From Muribaculaceae bacterium (GTDB lineage Bacteria > Bacteroidota > Bacteroidia > Bacteroidales > Muribaculaceae): a stretch of DNA of 54,826 nucleotides. Positions 17,656 to 25,484 of the stretch are shown here, piece by piece. The stretch lies in contig JAIDYR010000065.1 in the NCBI GenBank assembly GCA_029057985.1, forward strand, positions 1-54,826. The letters are read 5' to 3'. The notes under the pieces were generated by a model that saw only the letters and a program-made list of their open reading frames with translations, was not told where the DNA came from and did no database searches. The position numbers were made by a program, and so were the translations under genes. Position 1 is the stretch's first letter, and the number at the start of each line of letters is the position of its first letter.

Positions 17656-17663
17656 CAAAGTTA
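17656..17663 (-). promoter_or_regulatory. Bacteroides-type -7 box of the retron operon
   Basis: Minus-strand TAACTTTG fits TAnnTTTG exactly. It would place the transcript start a few bases before a1 at 17640. No TTTG -33 box is seen at the usual spacing. A weaker TA-C-TTTG with a TTTG 18 bases upstream overlaps a1 and would shorten it. Confidence 0.45.
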
Positions 17664-17765
17664 GTAATAATCTGCGAACTCTTTGTTCGTATGACTGAAT
17701 TTTATCTATTTTTAACGTTATTATCAGTAAGATGATAAGGATAAATTTAGATAATATATTTATAA

Positions 17766-20108
17766 TTAAGTATTTAATTTAATTTCAAGATTCTTATTGT
17801 CGGGGGAGAGGATGATGTGGGCGTGGCCTCCGTTGCGGAGGGGGCCGTAGAGGAGGGAGCGCATCAGGAGGGTCTTGAGGCGGGAGTGGAGGACGCGGTC
17901 GAGTTCGCGGGCGCCGTATTCGCGTGTGAAGCCTTCATTGAGAAGGTATTCTCGGGCTTCGGGGGCGATAGTCATGATGACGTTCTTGGCCTTGAGTCGT
18001 TCGGAAAGTTCGCGCAGACGCTTGTCGAGGACCAGGGAGGCCATCTCGCGGGTCATGTCGGAGAAGATGATCGTATCCGACAGACGATTGAGAAATTCCG
18101 GCTTAAAGGTCTTTTTCACCTCTTTCATCATGGCATCTCCGGAAGTCACTTTGCTCGCAAATCCTACCGATGCCTGCGAAGCATAGCGAGCGCCGGCGTT
18201 GGAAGTCATGATTATGACGACGTTGCGGAAGTCTGCTTTCTGTCCTTTGCTATCGGTCAGCCGTCCATAGTCCATAACCTGCAGAAGGATATTATATATA
18301 TCACTGTGAGCCTTTTCGATTTCGTCGAGTAGCAGCACGCAATCGGGGGTCTTTCGGACAGCGTCAGTAAGAAGTCCGCCATCATCGTAGCCGACATATC
18401 CGGCCGGTGCGCCTACGAGTTTGGCTACGGAATGCTTCTCTGCAAATTCGCTCATATCGAATCTTACGAGTTCCACTCCAAGTTCGCGGGCAAGAGTCCT
18501 GGCTACTTCCGTCTTGCCGACTCCTGTCGGTCCGACGAAAAGCAGCGAAGCCAGAGGTTTTTCTTCATCGCTTAATCCTGCTTTCGACATCATGACAGCT
18601 TCCGTCACGCTTCTTATGGCCTTATCCTGACCATAAATATTGGCGGATATGCGCTGGAAGAGAGTCTCAAGCGCAGTGTTGTCGTCAGGGCCCTCACTAA
18701 GAGCCTCCACCTTACACATTTTTGCCAATACCTCCGCGATAAGTCGGCGATCTACGGTCATATCTCCCTCTTCTCCGGGATGGAGCTGACGGTAGGAGCC
18801 GGCCTCATCGAGAAGATCGATCGCCTTGTCGGGGAGGAAGCGGTCGTGGATGTGACGACGGCTGCCTGTCACTGCGAATCTGACAGCTTTAGGAGTGTAG
18901 CTTACGCCGTGGAAGGCTTCGTAGACAGGCAGAAGACGCGTTAGAATTTCAATAGCCTCATCTTCAGACGGCTCAAGGATATCAATCTGCTGAAAGCGCC
19001 GGGCCAGCCCGCGGCTTCGCGCGAAATATCGTTTATGTTCGTCAAAGGTGGTAGAGCCTATGAATCGGATATTGCCGGCTTCAAGATAGGGCTTAAGCAT
19101 GTTGGAAGCATCCATCGAGCCCTCCCCGACAGCTCCGGCCCCTACCAGATTATGAATTTCATCGATATATAGGATCGCATTCCCCTCTTTTGCCAACCCT
19201 TCCATCAGGATCTTGATCCTTTTCTCGAAATCACCGCGATATTGAGTGCCGGCAAGCAGATTCCCCAATTCGAGCGAATATATGCGGGCATCCTTCAGTT
19301 TCTCCGGGACATTGCCCTCATTGATACGTCGGGCAAGGCCATATACGAGTGCGGTCTTCCCGACGCCTGGCTCGCCGACATGAAGGGGATTATTCTTATC
19401 CTTCCGGCAGAGTACCTGAATTGTGCGCTCCAGCTCCGACTCACGTCCTACGAGAGGATTGCGTGATTCAGCTACGTCATTGAGGCATATGACTATGGAT
19501 TTCCAGTCATCTTCTGGCTTATCGTGAGTTTTACTATTCCTGTCAATTCTCCGACCGGATGCAGGATGATCTATAATTTCTTCATAGGCATCCTCATCAT
19601 CTTCGTCATGAGTATCCCAATAATCCTCACGATCGGCCGGGATCCCGGACGCATAGATATCGGAAAGAATGGCCATAAACTCTCCGCGCCCTTCGGGAAT
19701 TGCTTCCTCAAGAGCGTAAGCCGCATCGGATTCCTCCAGATCAAAAAGGGGGTTAACGACGTGAGGGATATCCATTTCGTCGCGACCGGCAGATTCAGTA
19801 TGGACGTAAGCGGCTCCGATGAGTTCCTGCATCTGGTCGGAGATACGCAGAAGTTCATCCGAATCATTATCGGATGAATCATCAGTTTCTCGGGCTTCGG
19901 TCAGGCATCCCTGCTCCTCAAGGCTTTCATCGAGAATTTCGGTCATCAATTCAATATCGGCGTGTGCTTCTTTCAGAACACGGCGGAATTTGGGCGTGCG
20001 GATCAATTCCCGGAGAAACAGTTCAGGCGTAATATATTCCCGTCGCTCGTTTAAAGCGCGGATCGACATTGTAGAGAATATGTCGCTAAGGTCTTTTGAC
20101 TGCTGCAT
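17766..20108 (-). CDS. clpA: ATP-dependent Clp protease ATP-binding subunit ClpA
   Basis: A 780-aa AAA+ unfoldase that feeds ClpS- or N-degron-tagged proteins into ClpP. An N-terminal repeat domain (residues 1-75) is followed by a long acidic linker (about 85-200), D1 with Walker A GEPGVGKT, Walker B IDEIHN and sensor GSTTFDE, and D2 with Walker A GPTGVGKT and LLDEIEKAH. SVGFASK after the D2 motifs corresponds to the [I/V]GF loop that docks ClpP. The acidic Asp/Glu-rich linker is longer than in the E. coli protein. clpS lies 57 bases upstream on the same strand; aat is beyond the retron island. No clpP is in the window. Confidence 0.95.
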   Translation of the reverse strand: MQQSKDLSDIFSTMSIRALNERREYITPELFLRELIRTPKFRRVLKEAHADIELMTEILDESLEEQGCLTEARETDDSSDNDSDELLRISDQMQELIGAAYVHTESAGRDEMDIPHVVNPLFDLEESDAAYALEEAIPEGRGEFMAILSDIYASGIPADREDYWDTHDEDDEDAYEEIIDHPASGRRIDRNSKTHDKPEDDWKSIVICLNDVAESRNPLVGRESELERTIQVLCRKDKNNPLHVGEPGVGKTALVYGLARRINEGNVPEKLKDARIYSLELGNLLAGTQYRGDFEKRIKILMEGLAKEGNAILYIDEIHNLVGAGAVGEGSMDASNMLKPYLEAGNIRFIGSTTFDEHKRYFARSRGLARRFQQIDILEPSEDEAIEILTRLLPVYEAFHGVSYTPKAVRFAVTGSRRHIHDRFLPDKAIDLLDEAGSYRQLHPGEEGDMTVDRRLIAEVLAKMCKVEALSEGPDDNTALETLFQRISANIYGQDKAIRSVTEAVMMSKAGLSDEEKPLASLLFVGPTGVGKTEVARTLARELGVELVRFDMSEFAEKHSVAKLVGAPAGYVGYDDGGLLTDAVRKTPDCVLLLDEIEKAHSDIYNILLQVMDYGRLTDSKGQKADFRNVVIIMTSNAGARYASQASVGFASKVTSGDAMMKEVKKTFKPEFLNRLSDTIIFSDMTREMASLVLDKRLRELSERLKAKNVIMTIAPEAREYLLNEGFTREYGARELDRVLHSRLKTLLMRSLLYGPLRNGGHAHIILSPDNKNLEIKLNT

Positions 20109-20165
20109 GGATGATTGTCGGATGCGTGGAAAAATTTGGATTGCTTATCAGGCATTCTCTAAGGT

Positions 20166-20489
20166 TCAAGCCTTCTCTACGTCTGCGCGCAGCGGGAAGC
20201 CTTCCGCCCGGGCTGACTCCATGAGGCGGCGGCATCGCGTCTTTGCCAGATCATAACTGTAGGGGCCCAGCACTCCTTTGCCCCTCTTGTGAATGTCAAG
20301 CATTATTGCTACAGATTCAGTGCGGCTCAGGCGGAATATGCTTTCAAGAGCTTGAGTGACAAAATCCATCGGAGTGAAGTCATCATTCAGAATGATCACA
20401 TTATATTTCGAAGGGCGCCGGGTGCGATATTCGGATCTCTCCCTGATAGCGGAACCTGAGCCGGGCATTGAGGAAAAATGATTAGGCAT
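20166..20489 (-). CDS. clpS: ATP-dependent Clp protease adaptor ClpS
   Basis: A 107-aa adaptor that binds N-terminal Leu, Phe, Trp or Tyr and hands the substrate to ClpA. The signature YNVIILNDDFTPMDFV (Asn-Asp-Asp pocket residues) is followed by HKRGKGVLGPYSYDLAKT, the usual His-x-x-Gly end of the core. The N-terminal about 28 residues are Ser/Arg-rich and probably flexible, as in other ClpS proteins. It precedes clpA by 57 bases on the same strand. Confidence 0.95.
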   Translation of the reverse strand: MPNHFSSMPGSGSAIRERSEYRTRRPSKYNVIILNDDFTPMDFVTQALESIFRLSRTESVAIMLDIHKRGKGVLGPYSYDLAKTRCRRLMESARAEGFPLRADVEKA

Positions 20490-20548
20490 CTATGGAAGGG
20501 TCTTAGATTTGGGAAATATCGGATTGATTATGCCGACATGCGGAAAAT

Positions 20549-20578
20549 CCCCATGCGGATTCAAGGAATCGCATGGGG
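20549..20578 (-). terminator. hairpin downstream of secG
   Basis: A 12-bp stem with one bulge (549-561 with 567-578 of the 20.5-kb line) and a 5-nt loop is followed on the minus strand by ATTTT. The T-tract is short, so termination may be partial. It lies 29 bases after secG and before clpS. Confidence 0.5.
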
Positions 20579-20606
20579 TAAGAATTTATGACTTGGAGAA
20601 GCGTAA

Positions 20607-20978
20607 TTACTTTGCTGCTTCGGCGGGAGCTGCGGCAGGAGCAGGAGCTGCGGCAGGCTTTTCTGCGGCGGGAGCTGCGGCAGGCTTAGCGGCCGGAGCG
20701 GGCGCGGCAGTAGTCTGGGCTGCGGGCTGAGTCGCGATTGCGGAAGAGCTGATCGGAGTCTTGATGGCGAAAGACGCGCAGATGCTGACTATACAAATAA
20801 ATATAGCCAGACCCCATGTTGCCTTCTCGATGAAGTCAGTAGTCTTGCGATAGCCGAGGTATTGGTTGCCGCTTGAATAGTCGGAGGCGAGGCCGCCCCC
20901 TTTGGATTTTTGGATGAGTACAACGCAGATGAGGAGCACGCAAGCCAATACGATCAGGATGCTAAGAAAGATATACAT
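20607..20978 (-). CDS. secG: preprotein translocase subunit SecG with Ala/Pro-rich tail
   Basis: A 123-aa inner-membrane protein of the SecYEG channel. Two transmembrane segments (residues 2-22 and about 51-72) flank the conserved cytoplasmic loop VLIQKSKGGGLAS, then YLGYRKTTDFIEKATW. The ATG at 20978 is used; a GTG further upstream (21017) would add 13 polar residues before the first membrane helix and is unlikely. SecG is typically about 75-110 aa; here the C-terminus carries about 45 residues almost only of Ala, Pro, Glu and Lys. It sits downstream of the lptE block. Confidence 0.93.
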   Translation of the reverse strand: MYIFLSILIVLACVLLICVVLIQKSKGGGLASDYSSGNQYLGYRKTTDFIEKATWGLAIFICIVSICASFAIKTPISSSAIATQPAAQTTAAPAPAAKPAAAPAAEKPAAAPAPAAAPAEAAK

Positions 20979-21071
20979 TCTATTTGATGGTTTTTTATAT
21001 CCGGATTCATTCTTCACTGAAGCGTGATTCCGGATAAAATTATTACATGGTTAAAATTCCCGAAAAAGGGA

Positions 21072-21102
21072 TTCCCGGAGGCGTCGGCCGACATCCCGGG
21101 AA
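21072..21102 (-). terminator. GC-rich hairpin after the 190-aa gene
   Basis: TTCCCGG (21072-21078) pairs with CCGGGAA (21096-21102), with a palindromic GTCGGCCGAC inside. On the minus strand CCCTTTTTC follows a few bases later. It lies 7 bases after the stop codon at 21109, in the position of an intrinsic terminator. Confidence 0.5.
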
Positions 21103-21108
21103 GGGCAA

Positions 21109-21678
21109 TCAGCTCTTTTTTCGCGACTCGTTAAGAATCAATTTCTTCAGGAAACGTATTTGATCTGCAAAGTAAATACTTTTTTCCGGATTATTCAAAT
21201 TTAATTGCTGAATAATTTCCAAAGCCTTCTCATAATTACGATTTTTTATGAGAATCCGGGCAAAAGACTCTGTCAGAGCGGGAGATTCCTCGGTCGGTTG
21301 AGGTTCAGGTACAGGTCGGCGGATAGGGGCAGGTTTTGGCACGCTGTCAAGCGGAGAACCGGTCGGGATCGCCTCATTTCCGGCGGGTTTGACTGCCGAT
21401 TTCTGAGTCTGGTCGCCGAAGGTGGAAAGGAAAGTGTCGATTGTGTCGAAAGTCCCGAGTTTCGGCGGCCTGCCGTCCGGATAGAAATCGGCCAGAGAGT
21501 CGGAGTTGAGTCCGAGGATTTCGGCTATGTCGGCCGGATCGCCGATATTGACGGCGACCAGACGGCGCAGTCGATTCCGGACTTCATCATCCGGGGCCAG
21601 CGGGATAGCCTTCAGGGCCGCGTAGGCGAAGTAGGGATATTTTTCAAGCAGATCTTCGTAATCCTTGTATTTTCGCAT
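21109..21678 (-). CDS. hypothetical protein with C-terminal TPR-like helices
   Basis: A 189-aa soluble protein that I cannot assign to a named family. The N-terminal about 65 residues are helical (YKDYEDLLEKYPYFAYAAL). A Pro-rich linker (about 100-135) follows, then a TPR-like helical pair (ESFARILIKNRNYEKALEII, then FADQIRFLKKLI). The ATG at 21678 is used; the longer reading begins with TTG inside the end of lptE. It starts 14 bases after lptE in the same operon. The context suggests an envelope-linked role, but nothing in it proves this. Confidence 0.7.
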   Translation of the reverse strand: MRKYKDYEDLLEKYPYFAYAALKAIPLAPDDEVRNRLRRLVAVNIGDPADIAEILGLNSDSLADFYPDGRPPKLGTFDTIDTFLSTFGDQTQKSAVKPAGNEAIPTGSPLDSVPKPAPIRRPVPEPQPTEESPALTESFARILIKNRNYEKALEIIQQLNLNNPEKSIYFADQIRFLKKLILNESRKKS

Positions 21679-21692
21679 GGGTCGGGATATTA

Positions 21693-22226
21693 TTACCAAT
21701 TGCCGAGAGTGGCATTGAAGATGAGATTGACGAGTTCTTCCGATATTTCGCGGCAGAGATCGTCCTGGACGTCAATCAGCAGCAAAGATGATGAAAACTG
21801 TCGATAGGCCGAGAAATTCTGATCGATGTTGTTGGCGGGGTTGGTATTGTCCGTATATTTTACATGTACGGTGATCGTCAGTCGGGTCTCGGTAGCGTAA
21901 GCGTCGTCGCCTACGGCCTGGGGAGAGAGATTATAGCCGGTGATTTCCCCGGTCAGTTCTCCGTCGGCGTTACCGTCTACGATCTGCAGGCGCGTCTGGC
22001 GGGTAATTGCATCCATCAGTTGATTCTGAAATTCCTGCTGTAGCGGAGGATAGACCAGGGCAGCCCGGATCGGAAATTCCGTCACGTTGATAGTCTTGAA
22101 GACATCATAATTGATCGCCGAGCCATTGAATTTATAGCTAATTCGGCAAGAGGTCAGGATGGACGCTCCGATGATAAGGATCGCCATGCTAAGCAGAAGA
22201 TTCAAGCCCTTTTTAGTCCAGACCAT
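21693..22226 (-). CDS. lptE: LPS-assembly lipoprotein LptE
   Basis: A 177-aa lipoprotein. The signal segment ends in ASILTSCRISYKF, with lipobox cysteine 27. The body matches the Bacteroidota LptE pattern: FKTINVTEFPIRAALVYPPL, then QFQNQL-type helix residues, and ENLTGEITGY-like strands (seen here as ELTGEITGYNLSPQAV). With LptD it forms the outer-membrane LPS translocon. It overlaps the end of the sigma-54 activator gene by 14 bases, so the two are probably translated together. Confidence 0.88.
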   Translation of the reverse strand: MVWTKKGLNLLLSMAILIIGASILTSCRISYKFNGSAINYDVFKTINVTEFPIRAALVYPPLQQEFQNQLMDAITRQTRLQIVDGNADGELTGEITGYNLSPQAVGDDAYATETRLTITVHVKYTDNTNPANNIDQNFSAYRQFSSSLLLIDVQDDLCREISEELVNLIFNATLGNW

Positions 22227-23418
22227 ATTCCTTGATTTTTCGATAGAGAGTACGTTGGGAGATATTGAGTTGCTCGGCCGCGAGCTTTTTATCGCCGTTG
22301 TTGCGGCGCAGCGCTGAAGCTACAGCTTCCTTTTCGGCCTCCTCGAGAGTTATCGGGTCGGCATTCATGCCTGATGATTCCTCCGGGCCATAATCGGAAA
22401 TTTCATCGGGCGCCAGCAGATCCTTGGCCGAGGAGCGGGGAGATAATTTGGTCAGCAAAGCGGGAGAAGAATGACGCGATGAAGAGGATGACGGCATTCC
22501 CAGGGCCGCTTTCAGTTCGGCGATTTCAGCGCGCATTGCGAAAAGGGTCTGCCATAGGAAGTCGCGTTCCTGCTGATAGGAGTGATGGTCAGCGTAGGGG
22601 ACATTCTTCCCTTCGGCGCTATCGCGGGCAGGAGCCGGCAGAGCATCGATAAGAGTCCTGCGCGATATCTCCTCGCCGGCGTTGAAGAGAGCGAGTTGCT
22701 CTATGACATTCTTCAGCTGGCGCACATTGCCCGGCCAGCGGTAGATTAGCATTGCGTGGCGTGCCTCTTCCGAGAATGAGATTGGAGCGGTCAGATACTT
22801 TTCCGAGAAATCAGCGGCAAATTTCCGTGCGAGCAGCAGAATGTCGTCGCCGCGGTCCGATAGGGGGGGGACATCGATTATGACCGTCGAGAGACGATAG
22901 TAGAGATCTTCGCGGAATCTCCCGGCCGCTACTGCTTCGGGGAGATTGACGTTGGTCGCAGCTACGATGCGCACGTCGGTCTTCTGGACCGTAGAGGATC
23001 CGACTTTCAGAAATTCCCCTGTTTCCAGGACTCTCAGCAAGCGAGCCTGCGTAGTGAGGGGCAACTCCGCTACCTCGTCAAGAAAGATAGTGCCTCCGTC
23101 AGCTTCCTCGAAATAGCCCTTACGGGAGGATACGGCTCCTGTGAACGCTCCCTTCTCATGGCCGAAGAGTTCGGAATCGATGGTGCCTTCAGGGATCGCT
23201 CCGCAGTTGACGGCTATATATTTTTTATGTTTCCGTGATCCGGAATTATGGATTATGCGCGGGAAAAATTCCTTTCCCGTGCCGCTTTCTCCTGTGATGA
23301 GGACGGAGAGATCGATGGGCGCAACCTTGACGGCCCTGCCTATGGCGTTGAGCAGGGCCGGAGAATTTCCGATTATCGAGAAGCGTTGTTTGACGCTCTT
23401 AATTTCTTTATCTTCCAT
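22213..23418 (-). CDS. sigma-54-dependent transcriptional activator
   Basis: A 401-aa AAA+ enhancer-binding protein. Walker A GESGTGKE is at 43-50, GAFTGA (contacts sigma-54) at 90-95 and Walker B IFLDEVAEL at 111-119. The C-terminus is a Fis-type helix-turn-helix (AEQLNISQRTLYRKIKEYGL). No receiver or other sensory domain precedes the AAA+ part, so activity must be set by level or a partner. It sits directly upstream of lptE with a 14-base overlap. A Ser-rich linker (about 310-330) joins AAA+ and DNA-binding parts. Confidence 0.92.
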   Translation of the reverse strand: MEDKEIKSVKQRFSIIGNSPALLNAIGRAVKVAPIDLSVLITGESGTGKEFFPRIIHNSGSRKHKKYIAVNCGAIPEGTIDSELFGHEKGAFTGAVSSRKGYFEEADGGTIFLDEVAELPLTTQARLLRVLETGEFLKVGSSTVQKTDVRIVAATNVNLPEAVAAGRFREDLYYRLSTVIIDVPPLSDRGDDILLLARKFAADFSEKYLTAPISFSEEARHAMLIYRWPGNVRQLKNVIEQLALFNAGEEISRRTLIDALPAPARDSAEGKNVPYADHHSYQQERDFLWQTLFAMRAEIAELKAALGMPSSSSSRHSSPALLTKLSPRSSAKDLLAPDEISDYGPEESSGMNADPITLEEAEKEAVASALRRNNGDKKLAAEQLNISQRTLYRKIKEYGLD

Positions 23419-23450
23419 CGACGGCAGGATTTTATGAAATTGATAATTTA

Positions 23451-24236
23451 TCAGGGCTTCTGAATCCCTTTGTCAAGCAGGCGGTGCTTTACCTGCATCC
23501 TGACTGCAGTCGGAGTCATGCCGACGAAGAGAATTGCGAGGCGATTGGTCAGTCCATTGATATATTGAGCCTTCCCTTTGAGCAATCTCTTAATCGCCTT
23601 TGCGGCGAAATCTTCGGGGCGTGCGATTGCCCCGAGCCTGAGGGCGAGCCGCTTGAGATTCTCGGGGAGTCCGAAGAGATCTGTGGCGATTCCGCCCGGA
23701 CACGCCACCATCACCTTCACTCCATAATCTTTCATCTCATAATGCAGTGCGCGGGAGAAGGCGCGGATATAAGCCTTAGTAGCGGAATACATCGCTATTC
23801 CCGGCATCGGCATCCAGCATGACATGGAGCTCATATTCAAAATATATCCGCGCTTCTTCTTCTTGAAATATTCAGCGAAGCGCAGTGAAAGCATCGTTGT
23901 CGCCGTGACATGCAGGTCAATGAAGGCCTGAACTTTCCCCAACGGGATATCACAGACCGGGGCAAAAGAGAATATTCCGGCGTTATTGACCAGAATGTCC
24001 GGCTCGAGATTGAAATTTCCGAGATATGCGAAGATTCTGTCGACTGCATCCTGATCGCAAAGATTCAGGGTCATGGGAAAGGTCCGGACGCCGTAGGCGT
24101 CAGCCACTGCGGCTGCCGCGGTCTGAAGCGGCCCGTCGTCGATTGAAATCATGACCAGATCATAATTTCTTTCTGCAAGCGCCTTGCAGAATTCCAGCCC
24201 AATGCCTCCGGAGGCGCCGGTGATGACAGCTATCAT
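23451..24236 (-). CDS. short-chain dehydrogenase/reductase, candidate hydroxysteroid dehydrogenase
   Basis: A 261-aa NAD(P)-dependent oxidoreductase of classical SDR type: TGASGGIG cofactor loop (residues 6-13), NNAG, catalytic Ser near MSSMSCW, and YSATK with the catalytic Tyr and Lys. The C-terminus has a hydrophobic helix. It overlaps the ene-reductase gene by 4 bases (ATGA) and follows a steroid-reductase-family gene. In that company the simplest reading is a 3-hydroxysteroid (possibly bile-acid) dehydrogenase. SDR sequence alone does not define the substrate; other lipid ketones are possible. Confidence 0.85.
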   Translation of the reverse strand: MIAVITGASGGIGLEFCKALAERNYDLVMISIDDGPLQTAAAAVADAYGVRTFPMTLNLCDQDAVDRIFAYLGNFNLEPDILVNNAGIFSFAPVCDIPLGKVQAFIDLHVTATTMLSLRFAEYFKKKKRGYILNMSSMSCWMPMPGIAMYSATKAYIRAFSRALHYEMKDYGVKVMVACPGGIATDLFGLPENLKRLALRLGAIARPEDFAAKAIKRLLKGKAQYINGLTNRLAILFVGMTPTAVRMQVKHRLLDKGIQKP

Positions 24237-25462
24237 ACGTTTCTCTCTTTGATTTTTTCGATTTCGCGACGTATCCCGGGAGTGAGTTCATCCGGATTAA
24301 GATGCTTATGGCATGCCATCTCTCGGCTATACATCCGCGCGATGCAATAATTGACATGATCGCAGCCGCATCTATGCCGCTCGTCGAGCATCATTTTATT
24401 TACGAAATCCGGTTCGTTGAGCAGTGCGCGACCCATCTGCACAAATTCAAATCCCTCCTCCATCACTTTTTCGGCGCCCTGCCGATCGATAACTCCTCCC
24501 ACATAGATTAGAGGCATCGACAACTCCCGGCGGAAACGTCGGGCATCCTCCAGGAAATAGAGCGGCTCGAAATGCTCGGGCCTGATCATGAAGCGTCCGG
24601 CGAGCCGCACGCCATATTTCAGCCAGAGCTGCTTCATATAATGGGTCATTGTGTGGATCGGCATCTCGCCTCGCATGACATACATCGGCGCTTTACTGAC
24701 GAATCCGCCCGACAGCACCATTGCGTGGACTCCATGCTCCTCTATAGCCTTCGCGACAGTCAGGCAGTCGTCGATTTCCAGTCCGCCCTTGAATCCATCA
24801 CGCATATTGGTCTTGACTATCACTCCCATGTCATTACCTGCCTGCTTCATGACCTCATCGAGGCAAAGATGCATGAAATGCATCCTGTTTTCCAGCGATC
24901 CTCCGAATTCATCGTGGCGGTGATTAGTATAAGGGGAAAGGAACTGGGAAATCAGATAGCCGTGGCCGGCATGGACCTCGACGCAATCAAATCCGGAGTC
25001 GCGGGCTGTATTGACCGCTTCTCCGAATTGGCGGGCAAGCTTCAGAAGTTCATCCTTTCTGAGTCGGCGGCAGATAGTAGGGGAATACAGGTTGAAGCCG
25101 GAATTTGGAGCTACCGGAATTCCACCCGCAGTGCGGATATGAGTCATATTTCCGCAATGTCCTATCTGTATGGATGCCTTTGCTCCGCGAGCGTGGATTC
25201 CGTCGGTGATTTCGCGCAGCGACGTGATAATTTCCGGCCGGAGCCAGAGCTGGGTATCGAAAGAGAGCGCTGAACGACAGATTCCGGCATAAGCCAGAGT
25301 CGTCATTCCTACTCCTCCCTCCGCCACACTCCAATGATAGTCGCGGAGCTGAGGGGTCGGGTTATTGTCGCGTCCCATCCCCTCGAAAGCGGCCGACCTT
25401 ATGGTGCGGTTGCGAAGAGTGACGGGTCCTATTTGAGCGGGCGTAAAAAGGATTGAGTCCAT
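24233..25462 (-). CDS. NADH:flavin oxidoreductase (Old Yellow Enzyme family), candidate steroid 5-beta-reductase
   Basis: A 409-aa FMN-dependent ene-reductase. Family blocks: PAQIGPVTLRNRTIRSA, QIGHCG, EVHAGHGYLISQFLSPYTN, DEFGGSLENR and YVGGVIDRQGAEKVMEEG. It lacks the C-terminal FAD/NAD part of 2,4-dienoyl-CoA reductase or BaiCD, but keeps a Cys-rich end (CGCDHVNYC, then a Cys ten residues later) that may bind an iron-sulfur cluster. The ATG at 25462 is chosen; a longer frame to 25534 overlaps the upstream gene. Together with the steroid 5-alpha-reductase relative and the SDR it may act on delta-4 3-oxo steroids. Confidence 0.85.
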   Translation of the reverse strand: MDSILFTPAQIGPVTLRNRTIRSAAFEGMGRDNNPTPQLRDYHWSVAEGGVGMTTLAYAGICRSALSFDTQLWLRPEIITSLREITDGIHARGAKASIQIGHCGNMTHIRTAGGIPVAPNSGFNLYSPTICRRLRKDELLKLARQFGEAVNTARDSGFDCVEVHAGHGYLISQFLSPYTNHRHDEFGGSLENRMHFMHLCLDEVMKQAGNDMGVIVKTNMRDGFKGGLEIDDCLTVAKAIEEHGVHAMVLSGGFVSKAPMYVMRGEMPIHTMTHYMKQLWLKYGVRLAGRFMIRPEHFEPLYFLEDARRFRRELSMPLIYVGGVIDRQGAEKVMEEGFEFVQMGRALLNEPDFVNKMMLDERHRCGCDHVNYCIARMYSREMACHKHLNPDELTPGIRREIEKIKERNV

Positions 25463-25484
25463 ATCGAATTTTTCTTTGACTCTG

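Noticed and set aside
7621..17783. Short similarity GTATTTAGTTAAT / GTATTTAATTTAAT at the two island edges as attachment sites
   Set aside because: It is AT-rich, imperfect and too short; no integrase is present. Chance is as likely.
17817..18332. Plus-strand 171-aa reading frame over clpA
   Set aside because: Shadow of the GC-rich clpA codons; it has Gly/Val/Glu-rich low-complexity translation with no domain.
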